The notes beneath the pieces are model-generated. The model worked only from the letters and a program-made list of their open reading frames with translations, searched no databases and was not told where the DNA came from. From contig NC_012669.1 in assembly GCF_000023105.1 (NCBI RefSeq), positions 4,341,025 to 4,405,024 of the forward strand: DNA of 64,000 nt, written 5' to 3'. A program made the translations under genes and the position numbers. Positions 56,192 to 63,694 of the stretch are shown here, in pieces. Within the stretch, counting starts at the first letter, position 1; the number at the start of each line of letters is the position of its first letter. The DNA is from Beutenbergia cavernae DSM 12333. Its GTDB lineage: Bacteria > Actinomycetota > Actinomycetes > Actinomycetales > Beutenbergiaceae.

Positions 56192-57985
56192 ATGCACCGT
56201 TCGCTCCGCCGCACGCTCTCCGCCGTCGTCGCCGCGCTCCTCGCGCTCGCATTGCTCGCCGCGCCGTCCTGGGCCGGCCCTCCGCGCCACGACGAGGACT
56301 TCCGCGTCAACCCGTACCTGCAGAACCCGTCGAGCACGTCGATGAGCGTCACGTGGTTCTCGACGACGGACCGGCCCGGGCTGCTCCGCCTCCGCGCGGT
56401 GGACGGCCATCCGCGCACGCGCGTGTGGCGCACGACGCCGGAGGAACAGCCGGTCCTCGAGTACACCCAGGCGGAGCTCGACGAGGAGATCGCCGGGCTC
56501 GAACCGGGGTCGTGGCTCCTGGACGGTGGCAGCTTCAAGCACGTCCTCGACCTCACCGACCTCGAACCGGGGACGACGTACGAGTACACGGTCCACCAGG
56601 GGCGCAGCCGGTTCACGGAACGGTTCCACACCGCGCCCGCGGCGGACGACTGGGACTCGATCCGCTTCATCGCGATGTCCGACTCCGAGACCGAGCCGCG
56701 CGGTCGCGTGCAGTACCGCGAGTGGGCGCCGGGGCTCGGCGGCGAGAACCGCCCGGCGGCCCAGGGCAGCGCGTGGGCCGAGACGTTCGGGACGGCGCAG
56801 CTCCTCGGCGAGGACGTGCTGCGGTACGCCCTGACCGAGGACGACGGCTACCGGAGGAACCTCGACGTCGTCGACGCACGAGACCCGGACTTCGTGCTGA
56901 ACACCGGCGACCTCGTGCAGGGCGGCGGCTACCAGCCCGGCTGGGACGAGTGGTTCCGTCACAACGCAGGCTCCGCCGGCAGCGGCCTCTCCAGCACACC
57001 GGTGCTGCCCGCCTTCGGCAACTGGGAGAGCTTCGGCGCGCTCAACGGCGGGTACGGGACACCGGAGGACAGGTCGATCGTGGTGCAGTCCCGGGCGAAG
57101 TACCACGCGTACTTCGACGCGCCGGGCAACGGCCACCCCGAGCTGACCGACTCCTTCTACCGGATCGACTACGGCCCGATCACCGTGCTCACGCTCGATG
57201 CCAACAACGGCGTGCCGGACGACGCACCGGCCAACTACCCGGAGGACGAGCAGGCGGAAGGCCGCGAGTACTTCGGCCCGGGAACCGACACGCAGAACAA
57301 CTTCACGCGGGCCGAGTACGAGGCCGCGGGCGGCACGGATCTCGCCGACTTCCACCCGGGCAGCGCGCAGTGGACCTGGGCCGAGGCCAACCTCGCCGAC
57401 GCGCGGGCCGCCGGCCAGATCGTGTTCGTGCAGTTCCACCACGTGCCGTACAGCAGCGGCGAGCACGGGCTGCCGATGTACCACGCCGACACGTCCGGCC
57501 AGGGCGGGACCCCGATGCGGATCTACCACGACATGTTCGAGCGGTACGGCGTCACGGCGGTGATCTCCGGGCACAGCGAGATGTTCGAGCGCAGCCTCGT
57601 CGACGCGGACGGCGACGGCGTGGGCGTGGGCTACTACGACGTCGGCGTCTCCGGCGACGGGTTGCGCGGCGAGCGCCGCGACGGCGGCTCGTTCGCCGAC
57701 CCGCTGCTGTCCTACAACGAGTTCAGCCAGTGGACCGCCGACCAGCACGAGGCCGAGCAGTGGGCCGTCGTCGACGGCGTCCCGCAGCTCATCGACGGCG
57801 GCAAGCACTACGGCCACCTGGAGGTCGACGTGCGGCGCACGTCGACCGGCGCCACCGTCACGTTCACGCCGGTGTACGTCTTCCCGGTGCTCGACTCGGA
57901 GTACGAGGTCGTGCGCACCGAACGGCGGACGTACGACGACGTCGTCACCCTCGAGCTCGACGCCTCCGGTCGGATCGTCGGGTAG
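56192..57985 (+). CDS. Secreted purple-acid-phosphatase-like metallophosphoesterase with altered ligand residues
   Basis: 597 residues from ATG 56192. Sec signal peptide LSAVVAALLALALLAAPSWAG (cleavage near 28), then a fibronectin-III-like N-terminal domain (NPYLQNPSSTSMSVTWFSTTDRPGLLRL ... LTDLEPGTTYEYTVHQG). The metallophosphoesterase domain is recognisable: D164 (MSDSETE), D240 (NTGDLVQGG), N277 (FGNWESFG), H416 (QFHHVPY) and H461 (ISGHSEMFERS). The usual DxH reads D-S-E166, GNHE reads G-N-W278-E, and GHxH reads G-H-S-E463. The metal centre may therefore differ from classic phosphatases. The protein is extracellular; substrate unknown. Confidence 0.85.
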   Translation: MHRSLRRTLSAVVAALLALALLAAPSWAGPPRHDEDFRVNPYLQNPSSTSMSVTWFSTTDRPGLLRLRAVDGHPRTRVWRTTPEEQPVLEYTQAELDEEIAGLEPGSWLLDGGSFKHVLDLTDLEPGTTYEYTVHQGRSRFTERFHTAPAADDWDSIRFIAMSDSETEPRGRVQYREWAPGLGGENRPAAQGSAWAETFGTAQLLGEDVLRYALTEDDGYRRNLDVVDARDPDFVLNTGDLVQGGGYQPGWDEWFRHNAGSAGSGLSSTPVLPAFGNWESFGALNGGYGTPEDRSIVVQSRAKYHAYFDAPGNGHPELTDSFYRIDYGPITVLTLDANNGVPDDAPANYPEDEQAEGREYFGPGTDTQNNFTRAEYEAAGGTDLADFHPGSAQWTWAEANLADARAAGQIVFVQFHHVPYSSGEHGLPMYHADTSGQGGTPMRIYHDMFERYGVTAVISGHSEMFERSLVDADGDGVGVGYYDVGVSGDGLRGERRDGGSFADPLLSYNEFSQWTADQHEAEQWAVVDGVPQLIDGGKHYGHLEVDVRRTSTGATVTFTPVYVFPVLDSEYEVVRTERRTYDDVVTLELDASGRIVG

Positions 57986-57996
57986 CTCCGCCGGCG

Positions 57997-58014
57997 CCGG
58001 ACCGCCGGGTCCGG
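57997..58014. terminator. Short hairpin between convergent genes
   Basis: CCGGACC (57997-58003) and GGTCCGG (58008-58014) form a perfect 7-bp stem with a 4-base loop in the 82-bp gap between the convergent phosphatase-like and ParA-like genes. GC-rich with no T-run. Confidence 0.4.
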
Positions 58015-58067
58015 ACCGCCGGGTCGGACGACGTGCGGCGCCAGCCCCGACGCGCCGGCGGACCGCG

Positions 58068-59636
58068 TCAGAGCCCGGCGGCCACCGCCGCGCCCGCGCG
58101 CAGCCACGCGTCGCGGGTCTCGCCGCGCAGCGACCCGAACCGCAGGGGCCGCGCCCGCATCCCGTGGTCGTACGGGATGGCGACGACGTCCCGCGCGATC
58201 CGCCGGAAGCCGTCAGCGATGTGCGCGGGTGCGGCCTCGTCGCGATCCGCGTGCGACACGATGACGACGGCGTTCGCCGCCAGTGCGGCTGCCCTCTCGC
58301 CGCGTTCGGCGAGCTCGAGCAGCAGCAGCCGGCCCGCCTCGGCGTGCTCCTCGAGCGTGGACGTCGCCACGACGAGCTGGTCGGTCCGCTCGACCATCTG
58401 CAGCCACCGCTCGGCCGACTCGTCGTTGCCCGAGTCCACGAGGATGAGCCGGTAGTACTTCGCCGCCACGCGGTGCACGGCGTCGAACGCCTCCGCCGTC
58501 ATGCGCTGCTGCGTGGCGAGCACCTCGGGCCGCGAGCGCAGCACGTCGTACTTGTCGCTGACCTGGTGGTGCACGAAGTACGCGAGGTCCGAGGCGTTCG
58601 CGTCCGGTGAGAGCAGCCGCTCGACATGCGGGAGCAGGTCCATGATCGACGCGTCGTGGCTGCCCTGCTCGGTGCGCCAGCCGAGCGTGCCGCGCGTGTC
58701 GTTGTTGTCCCACGCGAGGACGCCGGAGCCGCCGTACGTGGCGAACATCGCGGCGAGCATGATCGTGTCGGTCGTCTTGCCGGCACCGCCCTTGCCGTTC
58801 ACCACGCTGATCGTCCGAGGTCCCGGCCAGTGCTGGCTCATCGCGCGGACCGCGGCCCGCAGGCCCTGCTCCTTCTGCCCCGGGGCGAGCTTGAAGCCCA
58901 CGCGGTTCAGCCCGCCGCGCACACCGGACCTGGCCGGCTCCTCGCGCGTCGTCGACGTCAGGAACGATCGGCTCGGCGCCGCCTCCGGCGCGCTGGGGGG
59001 CGCAACTGGTGCCGGGGGCGCGACCGGCGCCGCCTGCGCGGAGGGCTGCGGGTAGGGCGCCTGAGCGGGGGACGACGACGGCGTCCCGTGCGTCGGGAGG
59101 GTGGCCGCCGGCGCGGGCTGCGGCTCGGCTGGTTGCCGGGAGGCGGGCTGCGGCTCGGCGGCCGGCGGCCGGGGCGCGGGGTGCGCGTCGGCAGCGGGTG
59201 GCGACGCGACCGCCTCGGCCGCGGGCGCCGTCGTCGGCGGGGCCGCACGAGGGGAGGGCGGGAGGTTGAGACGTCCGGCGAAGTCGCTGGCCGTGCCGCC
59301 CGCGGCACGGTTGACGGTGACCCCCGGTGTGCGGACCCTCGTCACGTCGATGCCGTCGGGCGGCGTGTCGGTCGTCGCCTCGTCGGGCCGGCGCACCTCC
59401 TCGACCCGTCCGTCCGGAGAGACGTGGAGGTGCCACGTCCCCTCCGGGTCGTCGACGAGCGCCCGGACACCGCCCGGCCCGCTCGTCCGTGCGTGCGCGA
59501 CGAGCACCTCGCTCAGCCGTTGCCGCCCACCGGCCAGACCGTCCCCGCGCAACGGATGCACGGCGTCGCCGATGTGCACCTCACCCGAGCCGTCCACATG
59601 CAGCGTCGCGCGCACGTGCGCGCCGTCCCCCGCCAT
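58068..59636 (-). CDS. Proline-rich ParA/MinD-like ATPase (EspI-like layout)
   Basis: 522 residues from ATG 59636 (GGGGAG upstream; GTG 59642 is an alternative). The N-terminal 80 residues form a small beta-rich domain (VRATLHVDGSGEVHIGDAVHPL ... WHLHVSPDGRVEEV). Residues about 125-225 are Pro/Ala-rich. The C-terminal P-loop ATPase has the deviant Walker A TISVVNGKGGAGKTTDTIMLAA and LAWDNNDTRGTLGW, with YRLILVDSGNDESAERWLQM as Walker B. The layout resembles EspI of mycobacterial ESX-1 and other ParA proteins of type VII loci; the WXG-like pair is 7 kb away. It may also position other cargo. Confidence 0.85.
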   Translation of the reverse strand: MAGDGAHVRATLHVDGSGEVHIGDAVHPLRGDGLAGGRQRLSEVLVAHARTSGPGGVRALVDDPEGTWHLHVSPDGRVEEVRRPDEATTDTPPDGIDVTRVRTPGVTVNRAAGGTASDFAGRLNLPPSPRAAPPTTAPAAEAVASPPAADAHPAPRPPAAEPQPASRQPAEPQPAPAATLPTHGTPSSSPAQAPYPQPSAQAAPVAPPAPVAPPSAPEAAPSRSFLTSTTREEPARSGVRGGLNRVGFKLAPGQKEQGLRAAVRAMSQHWPGPRTISVVNGKGGAGKTTDTIMLAAMFATYGGSGVLAWDNNDTRGTLGWRTEQGSHDASIMDLLPHVERLLSPDANASDLAYFVHHQVSDKYDVLRSRPEVLATQQRMTAEAFDAVHRVAAKYYRLILVDSGNDESAERWLQMVERTDQLVVATSTLEEHAEAGRLLLLELAERGERAAALAANAVVIVSHADRDEAAPAHIADGFRRIARDVVAIPYDHGMRARPLRFGSLRGETRDAWLRAGAAVAAGL

Positions 59637-59774
59637 CGTCACGACACTCCCCTTCGTCGTCGCTGCGCTCACCCTAGGGCCGGGCGGCGCGTCGGCGCCC
59701 ATGATCGGCACCCCCTGCCGCGCCGTGGGAGGATGCGAAACCGGCATATTCATTGCGCGCAGCAGAGGTGACAC

Positions 59775-60875
59775 ATGACGGAAGCGCTGTATGCGCAGGT
59801 CCACGAGACGCTGCGTCGCCGCATCGCGGACGGCGAGTGGTCGGTGGGGCAGCGCCTACCCTCGCAGTCCGACCTGACCGAGGAGTTCTCGGTCAGCGCC
59901 ATCACGGTGAAGCGCGCGCTCGACATGCTCCGCGACGAGGGGTACGTCTCGCGCCGGCCGCGCATCGGCACCGTCGTCGTCTCACGCTCTCCCGGCGCCG
60001 AGGAGGCGGAGACGCGCCTCCCCCTGATCGGGTACGTGGTGCCGGGCTTCGACGACGCGTTCGGCACGCAGCTGCTGGCGGGCATGCTCGACGCCTCGCG
60101 GCACCGCGCGCACGTCCTCGTCGCGACGTCGAGCGGCGCCGCGGAGCTCGAGGAACGCCTCATCGAGGACCAGTTGGAGAGCGGGATCGACGCGCTCGTC
60201 CTGCTGCCGTCGTCGTCGCAGTTCATCCCCCCGGCCGTGGTCAGCCTCGTGGGGCAGCGGTTCCCGCTCGTCATCGTCGACCGCACGCTCACGGGCATGC
60301 CGGTGAGCACCGTGACGTCCGACAACGTCGCCGGGGGACGGCTCGCCGCCGAGTACCTCTTCGGCCTGGGTCATCACCGGCTCGCGCTCGTGCTCTCGCC
60401 GAACGCGATCTCGTCGCTGGACGAGCGCCGGCGCGGGTTCGTCGCCGCGCACGCCGCCCACCACGTCAAGCTCGAACCGACCAGCGTCTACGACGGCGTC
60501 CTGTCCGTCGTGCCCGGGGCGACCACCACCGCCGAGGACGACGTCGCCCGCCTCGTCGCCTTCCTGCGGGAGCACCCGGACATCACGGGGTGCGTCGTCA
60601 CCGAGTACCACTCCGCGCGCATCCTGCTTCGGGCGGCCCGCGAGCTCGGCCGGTCCGTGCCGGACGAGCTGTCCATCATCTGCTTCGACGCGCCCCCGGA
60701 GTTCGCCGACGCCGCGATGCCGTTCACGCACGTCGAGCAGGACCAGCACGGCATCGGCACGCACGCCCTCGAGCTCGTGACGGCGCAGCTGCGCGAGCGC
60801 GGCGTCGTCGCCCAGGACACGATCCCCGTGCGGATCGTCGAGGGGCGCTCCACGGCAGCCGCTCCCGTCCGCTGA
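59775..60875 (+). CDS. GntR-type DNA-binding domain fused to LacI-type sugar-binding domain, transcriptional regulator
   Basis: 366 residues from ATG 59775, with GAGGTG upstream. Residues 1-72 are a GntR winged helix (ALYAQVHETLRRRIADGEWSVGQRLPSQSDLTEEFSVSAITVKRALDMLRDEGYVSRR). Residues about 80-366 are a periplasmic-binding-protein type 3 domain (IGYVVPGFDDAFGTQLLAGMLDASR ... SDNVAGGRLAAEYLFGLGHHRLALV ... DELSIICFDAPPEF), the same architecture as AraR of Bacillus. It probably senses a sugar and controls the sulfatase gene downstream or a nearby transporter. A four-copy repeat separates it from the sulfatase gene. Confidence 0.92.
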   Translation: MTEALYAQVHETLRRRIADGEWSVGQRLPSQSDLTEEFSVSAITVKRALDMLRDEGYVSRRPRIGTVVVSRSPGAEEAETRLPLIGYVVPGFDDAFGTQLLAGMLDASRHRAHVLVATSSGAAELEERLIEDQLESGIDALVLLPSSSQFIPPAVVSLVGQRFPLVIVDRTLTGMPVSTVTSDNVAGGRLAAEYLFGLGHHRLALVLSPNAISSLDERRRGFVAAHAAHHVKLEPTSVYDGVLSVVPGATTTAEDDVARLVAFLREHPDITGCVVTEYHSARILLRAARELGRSVPDELSIICFDAPPEFADAAMPFTHVEQDQHGIGTHALELVTAQLRERGVVAQDTIPVRIVEGRSTAAAPVR

Positions 60876-60883
60876 CCCGACCC

Positions 60884-60971
60884 CGTCCGCGAGAGGATCC
60901 CTGCGCGTCCGCGAGAGGATCCCTGCGCGTCCGCGAGAGGATCCCTGCGCGTCCGCGAGAGGATCTGTGCT
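60884..60971. repeat. 22-bp-period tandem repeat, four copies, carrying the sulfatase ribosome site
   Basis: CGTCCGCGAGAGGATCCCTG-type units start at 60884, 60906, 60928 and 60950, exactly 22 bases apart; the fourth diverges at its end. Its GAGAGG (60957-60962) sits just before the GTG at 60967 and would serve as the Shine-Dalgarno sequence. Same family as at 260-335 and 42354-42385. Confidence 0.9.
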
Positions 60972-62349
60972 CGTGACCCAGCGCCCGAACATCGTCCTGA
61001 TCAACGCCGACGACCTGGGGTACGGCGACCTGGGGTGCTACGGCTCCATGCGCAACGACACGCCGCACCTCGACCGGCTCGCCGCTGAGGGAGTCCGGCT
61101 CACGGACTTCTACATGGCATCGCCGGTCTGCTCCCCGTCCCGCGGGGGGATGCTGACGGGCTGCTACCCGCCGCGCATCGGATTCGGCGAGTTCGTCGGC
61201 CGTCCGGTGCTGTTCCCCGGCGACCCCGTGGGCCTCGACCCCGCCGAGCGCACCATGGCCCGGGTGCTCGGCGACGCCGGGTACGCCACCGCCGCCATCG
61301 GCAAGTGGCACTGCGGCGACCAGCCGGAGTTCCTCCCGACCCGGCACGGCTTCGACAGCTACTTCGGCATCCCGTTCAGCAACGACATGGGGCGCCAGCG
61401 CGAGCACGAGGACTGGCCACCGCTCCCGCTGATGTCCGGCGAGAGCGTGGTCCAGGAGCAGCCCGACCAGCGCTCGCTCACGGAGCGGTACACGGTGGCC
61501 GCGACGCGCTTCATCGAGGAGAACGCCCACCAGCCGTTCTTCCTCTACCTCGCGCACATGTACGTCCACGTGCCGCTGTTCGTCCCGGCGCCGTTCCTCG
61601 CGGCGTCGCGCAACGGCGGCTACGGCGGCGCGGTCGCCGCCCTCGACTGGAGCACGGGCGTCGTCATGGACACGCTGCGCCGCCTCGGGCTGGAGGAGAA
61701 CACGATCGTCGTGTTCACGAGCGACAACGGCTCCCGGGCCCGCGGCGAGGGCGGCAGCAACGACCCGCTCCGCGGCCACAAGGCGCAGACCTGGGAGGGC
61801 GGCCAGCGCGTGGCGTGCGTGGTGCGCTGGCCCGCCGCGATCCCCGCGGGAGGCGTGTGCGACGCCGTCACGCGCTCCATCGACCTGCTGCCGACGTTCG
61901 CCGCCGTCGCCGGCGCGGCGGACTGGGCGGATCCGGCCCGGCCGGTCGACGGCGTCGACCTCACGGCGCTGCTCACGGGCGCCGGGCCCGCCCCGAATGA
62001 GACGTTCGCCTACTACTACATGGACGACCTCGAGGCCGTGCGGGTCGGGGACTGGAAGCTCCACCTGTCCAAGCGCCGCGACCCGATGCGGGAGCTGTAC
62101 GACCTGCGCACGGACGCCGCCGAGACGCACGACGTCGCAGCGGACCATCCCGACGTCGTCGCGCGTCTCGAGGCCGTCGCCGAGACGATCCGCGCGGATC
62201 TGGGAGACGCGCGCCTCGGCGTCGTCGGTGCGGGACGGCGGCCGCAGGGCCGGGTGGAGGACGCCCAGCCTCTGACGTCCTACCGGGAGGACCACCCGTA
62301 CCTCGTCGCGATGTACGACCTCCCGGACATGCCCACCATGGCGGGCTGA
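60967..62349 (+). CDS. Type I sulfatase (arylsulfatase A-like)
   Basis: 460 residues from GTG 60967 (GTG 60973 is also possible; both use GAGAGG in the preceding repeat). Metal site: RPNIVLINADDLGYGDLGCYG (D15/D16). Active-site maturation motif C55-S-P-S-R59 (ASPVCSPSRGGMLTG), whose Cys becomes formylglycine. AAIGKWHCGD (usually GKWHLG) and VFTSDNG follow. Most such enzymes are exported, but no signal peptide is visible here, so it acts inside on imported sulfated sugars or metabolites. A formylglycine-generating enzyme gene is not in the window. Flanked by two sugar-responsive regulator genes. Confidence 0.93.
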   Translation: MLVTQRPNIVLINADDLGYGDLGCYGSMRNDTPHLDRLAAEGVRLTDFYMASPVCSPSRGGMLTGCYPPRIGFGEFVGRPVLFPGDPVGLDPAERTMARVLGDAGYATAAIGKWHCGDQPEFLPTRHGFDSYFGIPFSNDMGRQREHEDWPPLPLMSGESVVQEQPDQRSLTERYTVAATRFIEENAHQPFFLYLAHMYVHVPLFVPAPFLAASRNGGYGGAVAALDWSTGVVMDTLRRLGLEENTIVVFTSDNGSRARGEGGSNDPLRGHKAQTWEGGQRVACVVRWPAAIPAGGVCDAVTRSIDLLPTFAAVAGAADWADPARPVDGVDLTALLTGAGPAPNETFAYYYMDDLEAVRVGDWKLHLSKRRDPMRELYDLRTDAAETHDVAADHPDVVARLEAVAETIRADLGDARLGVVGAGRRPQGRVEDAQPLTSYREDHPYLVAMYDLPDMPTMAG

Positions 62350-62352
62350 GCG

Positions 62353-63561
62353 TCAGCGCAGGAGCCTCAGCGGATCATCCGCCATCGCAGCGACGCCGAG
62401 CAGGTACGCCCCCACGAGGGACGCCTCGTCGCCCAGGCCGGTACTGACCAGCGTGGCCTCGATCTCGGGCACCCTCGGGCGGATACCGCTGAGGAAGGCC
62501 GACCGGAACGACTCCCCCAGCATGAGCGGGTAGCCCCCGAGCGTGAACCGCGTCGGCGCGAAGGTCAGGATGAGGATCGACGCCGCCTCCGCGATACGCG
62601 TCGCCACGAGCCGGATGGCCTCCGCGGCCCGCTCGTCGCCCCGCTGCGCGCGCTCGAGGACCAGCGCGCAGTAGTCCCGCATCACCGTGTGATCTCCGCT
62701 GGGCGTCGGCGCCTCCACGCCGGCAAGCTGTACGAACGCCGGGAAGCCCGCCATCACGTCGAGGCATCCGCGCGCACCGCACGGGCACCGCTCACCGTTC
62801 GGGTCGATCGGGAGGTGAGTGATCGGCGCGGGCAGCCTCGGGTGCGGTGCCCCGGTCTGACGGTCGATCCAGCCCGTTCCCGCACCGACGCCCAGCTGCA
62901 GGTGGAGGAGGTCGGCGGCGGCCGGATCGCCGGAGACCTCGCGCCAGTTCGCCGACGCCGCGCACCGTGCGGCGTCGGCGAGGCGGACCGGGACGGCGTC
63001 GTCCCCGACCGCCTCGCGCAGGCGTCGGGCGATCGGGACGTCACGCCATGCCAGATGGGCCGTGCGCACGATCCGGCCGGCGGCGTCGTCGACGGTCCCG
63101 CCGACGGCGACGCCCACACCACCTACAGGCCGTTCGAGCGGCTCCGTCACTCGTCGGAGCAACGTCGTCACGCTCTGCACGAGGTCCTCCGAGGTGGCCG
63201 GGATCGGGCCGGGTGCCGTCGCCTCGGCCAGGACCGCTCCGGTCAGCGTGCGAGCCTGCGCCACCAGTCGGTCGAGTCGGATGTCGACACCGAGGAACGC
63301 GTGCGCGTCGTCGTGGGGAACGAGGCGTGATCCCGGTCGCCCCCTGCCGTTCGCTGCCTCCGGCCCGACCTCGGCCACGTACCCGGCGGCCAGAAGATCG
63401 CCGACGATGCGGGTGACCGCCGGCTTCGACAGACCCAACCGACGTGCCAGCTCAGCGCGTGTCGCCTGACCGTCGTCCAGGATCGCGCGCAAGGCCAGGG
63501 AGAGGTTGTGACGGCGCATCTGCAGCTGCGACGCCGCCGCGTTGATCGAGCCCTCCCGCAT
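62353..63561 (-). CDS. ROK family transcriptional regulator (XylR/NagC-like)
   Basis: 402 residues from ATG 63561, with GGAAGGAGG 7 bases upstream. Winged helix at about residues 15-75 (NLSLALRAILDDGQATRAELARRLGLSKPAVTRIVGDLLAAGYVAEVG). The ROK sugar-kinase-like domain includes FLGVDIRLDRL, GVGVAVGGTVD and the zinc motif CPCGARGCLDVMAG. The Glu of the usual GxExGH motif reads ITHLPIDPNGERC, so catalysis is unlikely and a purely regulatory role fits. Divergent from a solute-binding protein gene, with an operator-like dyad between, so it probably represses that importer. Confidence 0.92.
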   Translation of the reverse strand: MREGSINAAASQLQMRRHNLSLALRAILDDGQATRAELARRLGLSKPAVTRIVGDLLAAGYVAEVGPEAANGRGRPGSRLVPHDDAHAFLGVDIRLDRLVAQARTLTGAVLAEATAPGPIPATSEDLVQSVTTLLRRVTEPLERPVGGVGVAVGGTVDDAAGRIVRTAHLAWRDVPIARRLREAVGDDAVPVRLADAARCAASANWREVSGDPAAADLLHLQLGVGAGTGWIDRQTGAPHPRLPAPITHLPIDPNGERCPCGARGCLDVMAGFPAFVQLAGVEAPTPSGDHTVMRDYCALVLERAQRGDERAAEAIRLVATRIAEAASILILTFAPTRFTLGGYPLMLGESFRSAFLSGIRPRVPEIEATLVSTGLGDEASLVGAYLLGVAAMADDPLRLLR

Positions 63562-63608
63562 GCCCGACCTCCTTCCCGCGCCCATCGTTCCGCATCCGGG
63601 TCCGGGTC

Positions 63609-63653
63609 TTGACATCGGTTCCGGGCTTCGCCATATAGTTACAGCATCTTACT
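63609..63653 (+). promoter_or_regulatory. Promoter and ROK operator of the second sugar importer
   Basis: TTGACA (63609-63614) and TATAGT (63634-63639) are -35/-10 boxes, 19 bases apart (CATATA at 63632 would give 17). Overlapping the -10 box, AGTTACAGCATCTTACT (63637-63653) is a partial dyad, AGTnAnA-N3-TnTnACT, with the TTACTAA half typical of ROK operators. Confidence 0.6.
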
Positions 63654-63694
63654 AAATCCGTAGACACGGCCGACGACGTCTGTGAGGACCACCC

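Noticed and set aside
60884-60971. Tandem repeats considered as a CRISPR array
   Set aside because: Units are contiguous with no unique spacers of constant length, repeats are only 22 bases with a 10-base core, and there are no cas genes.
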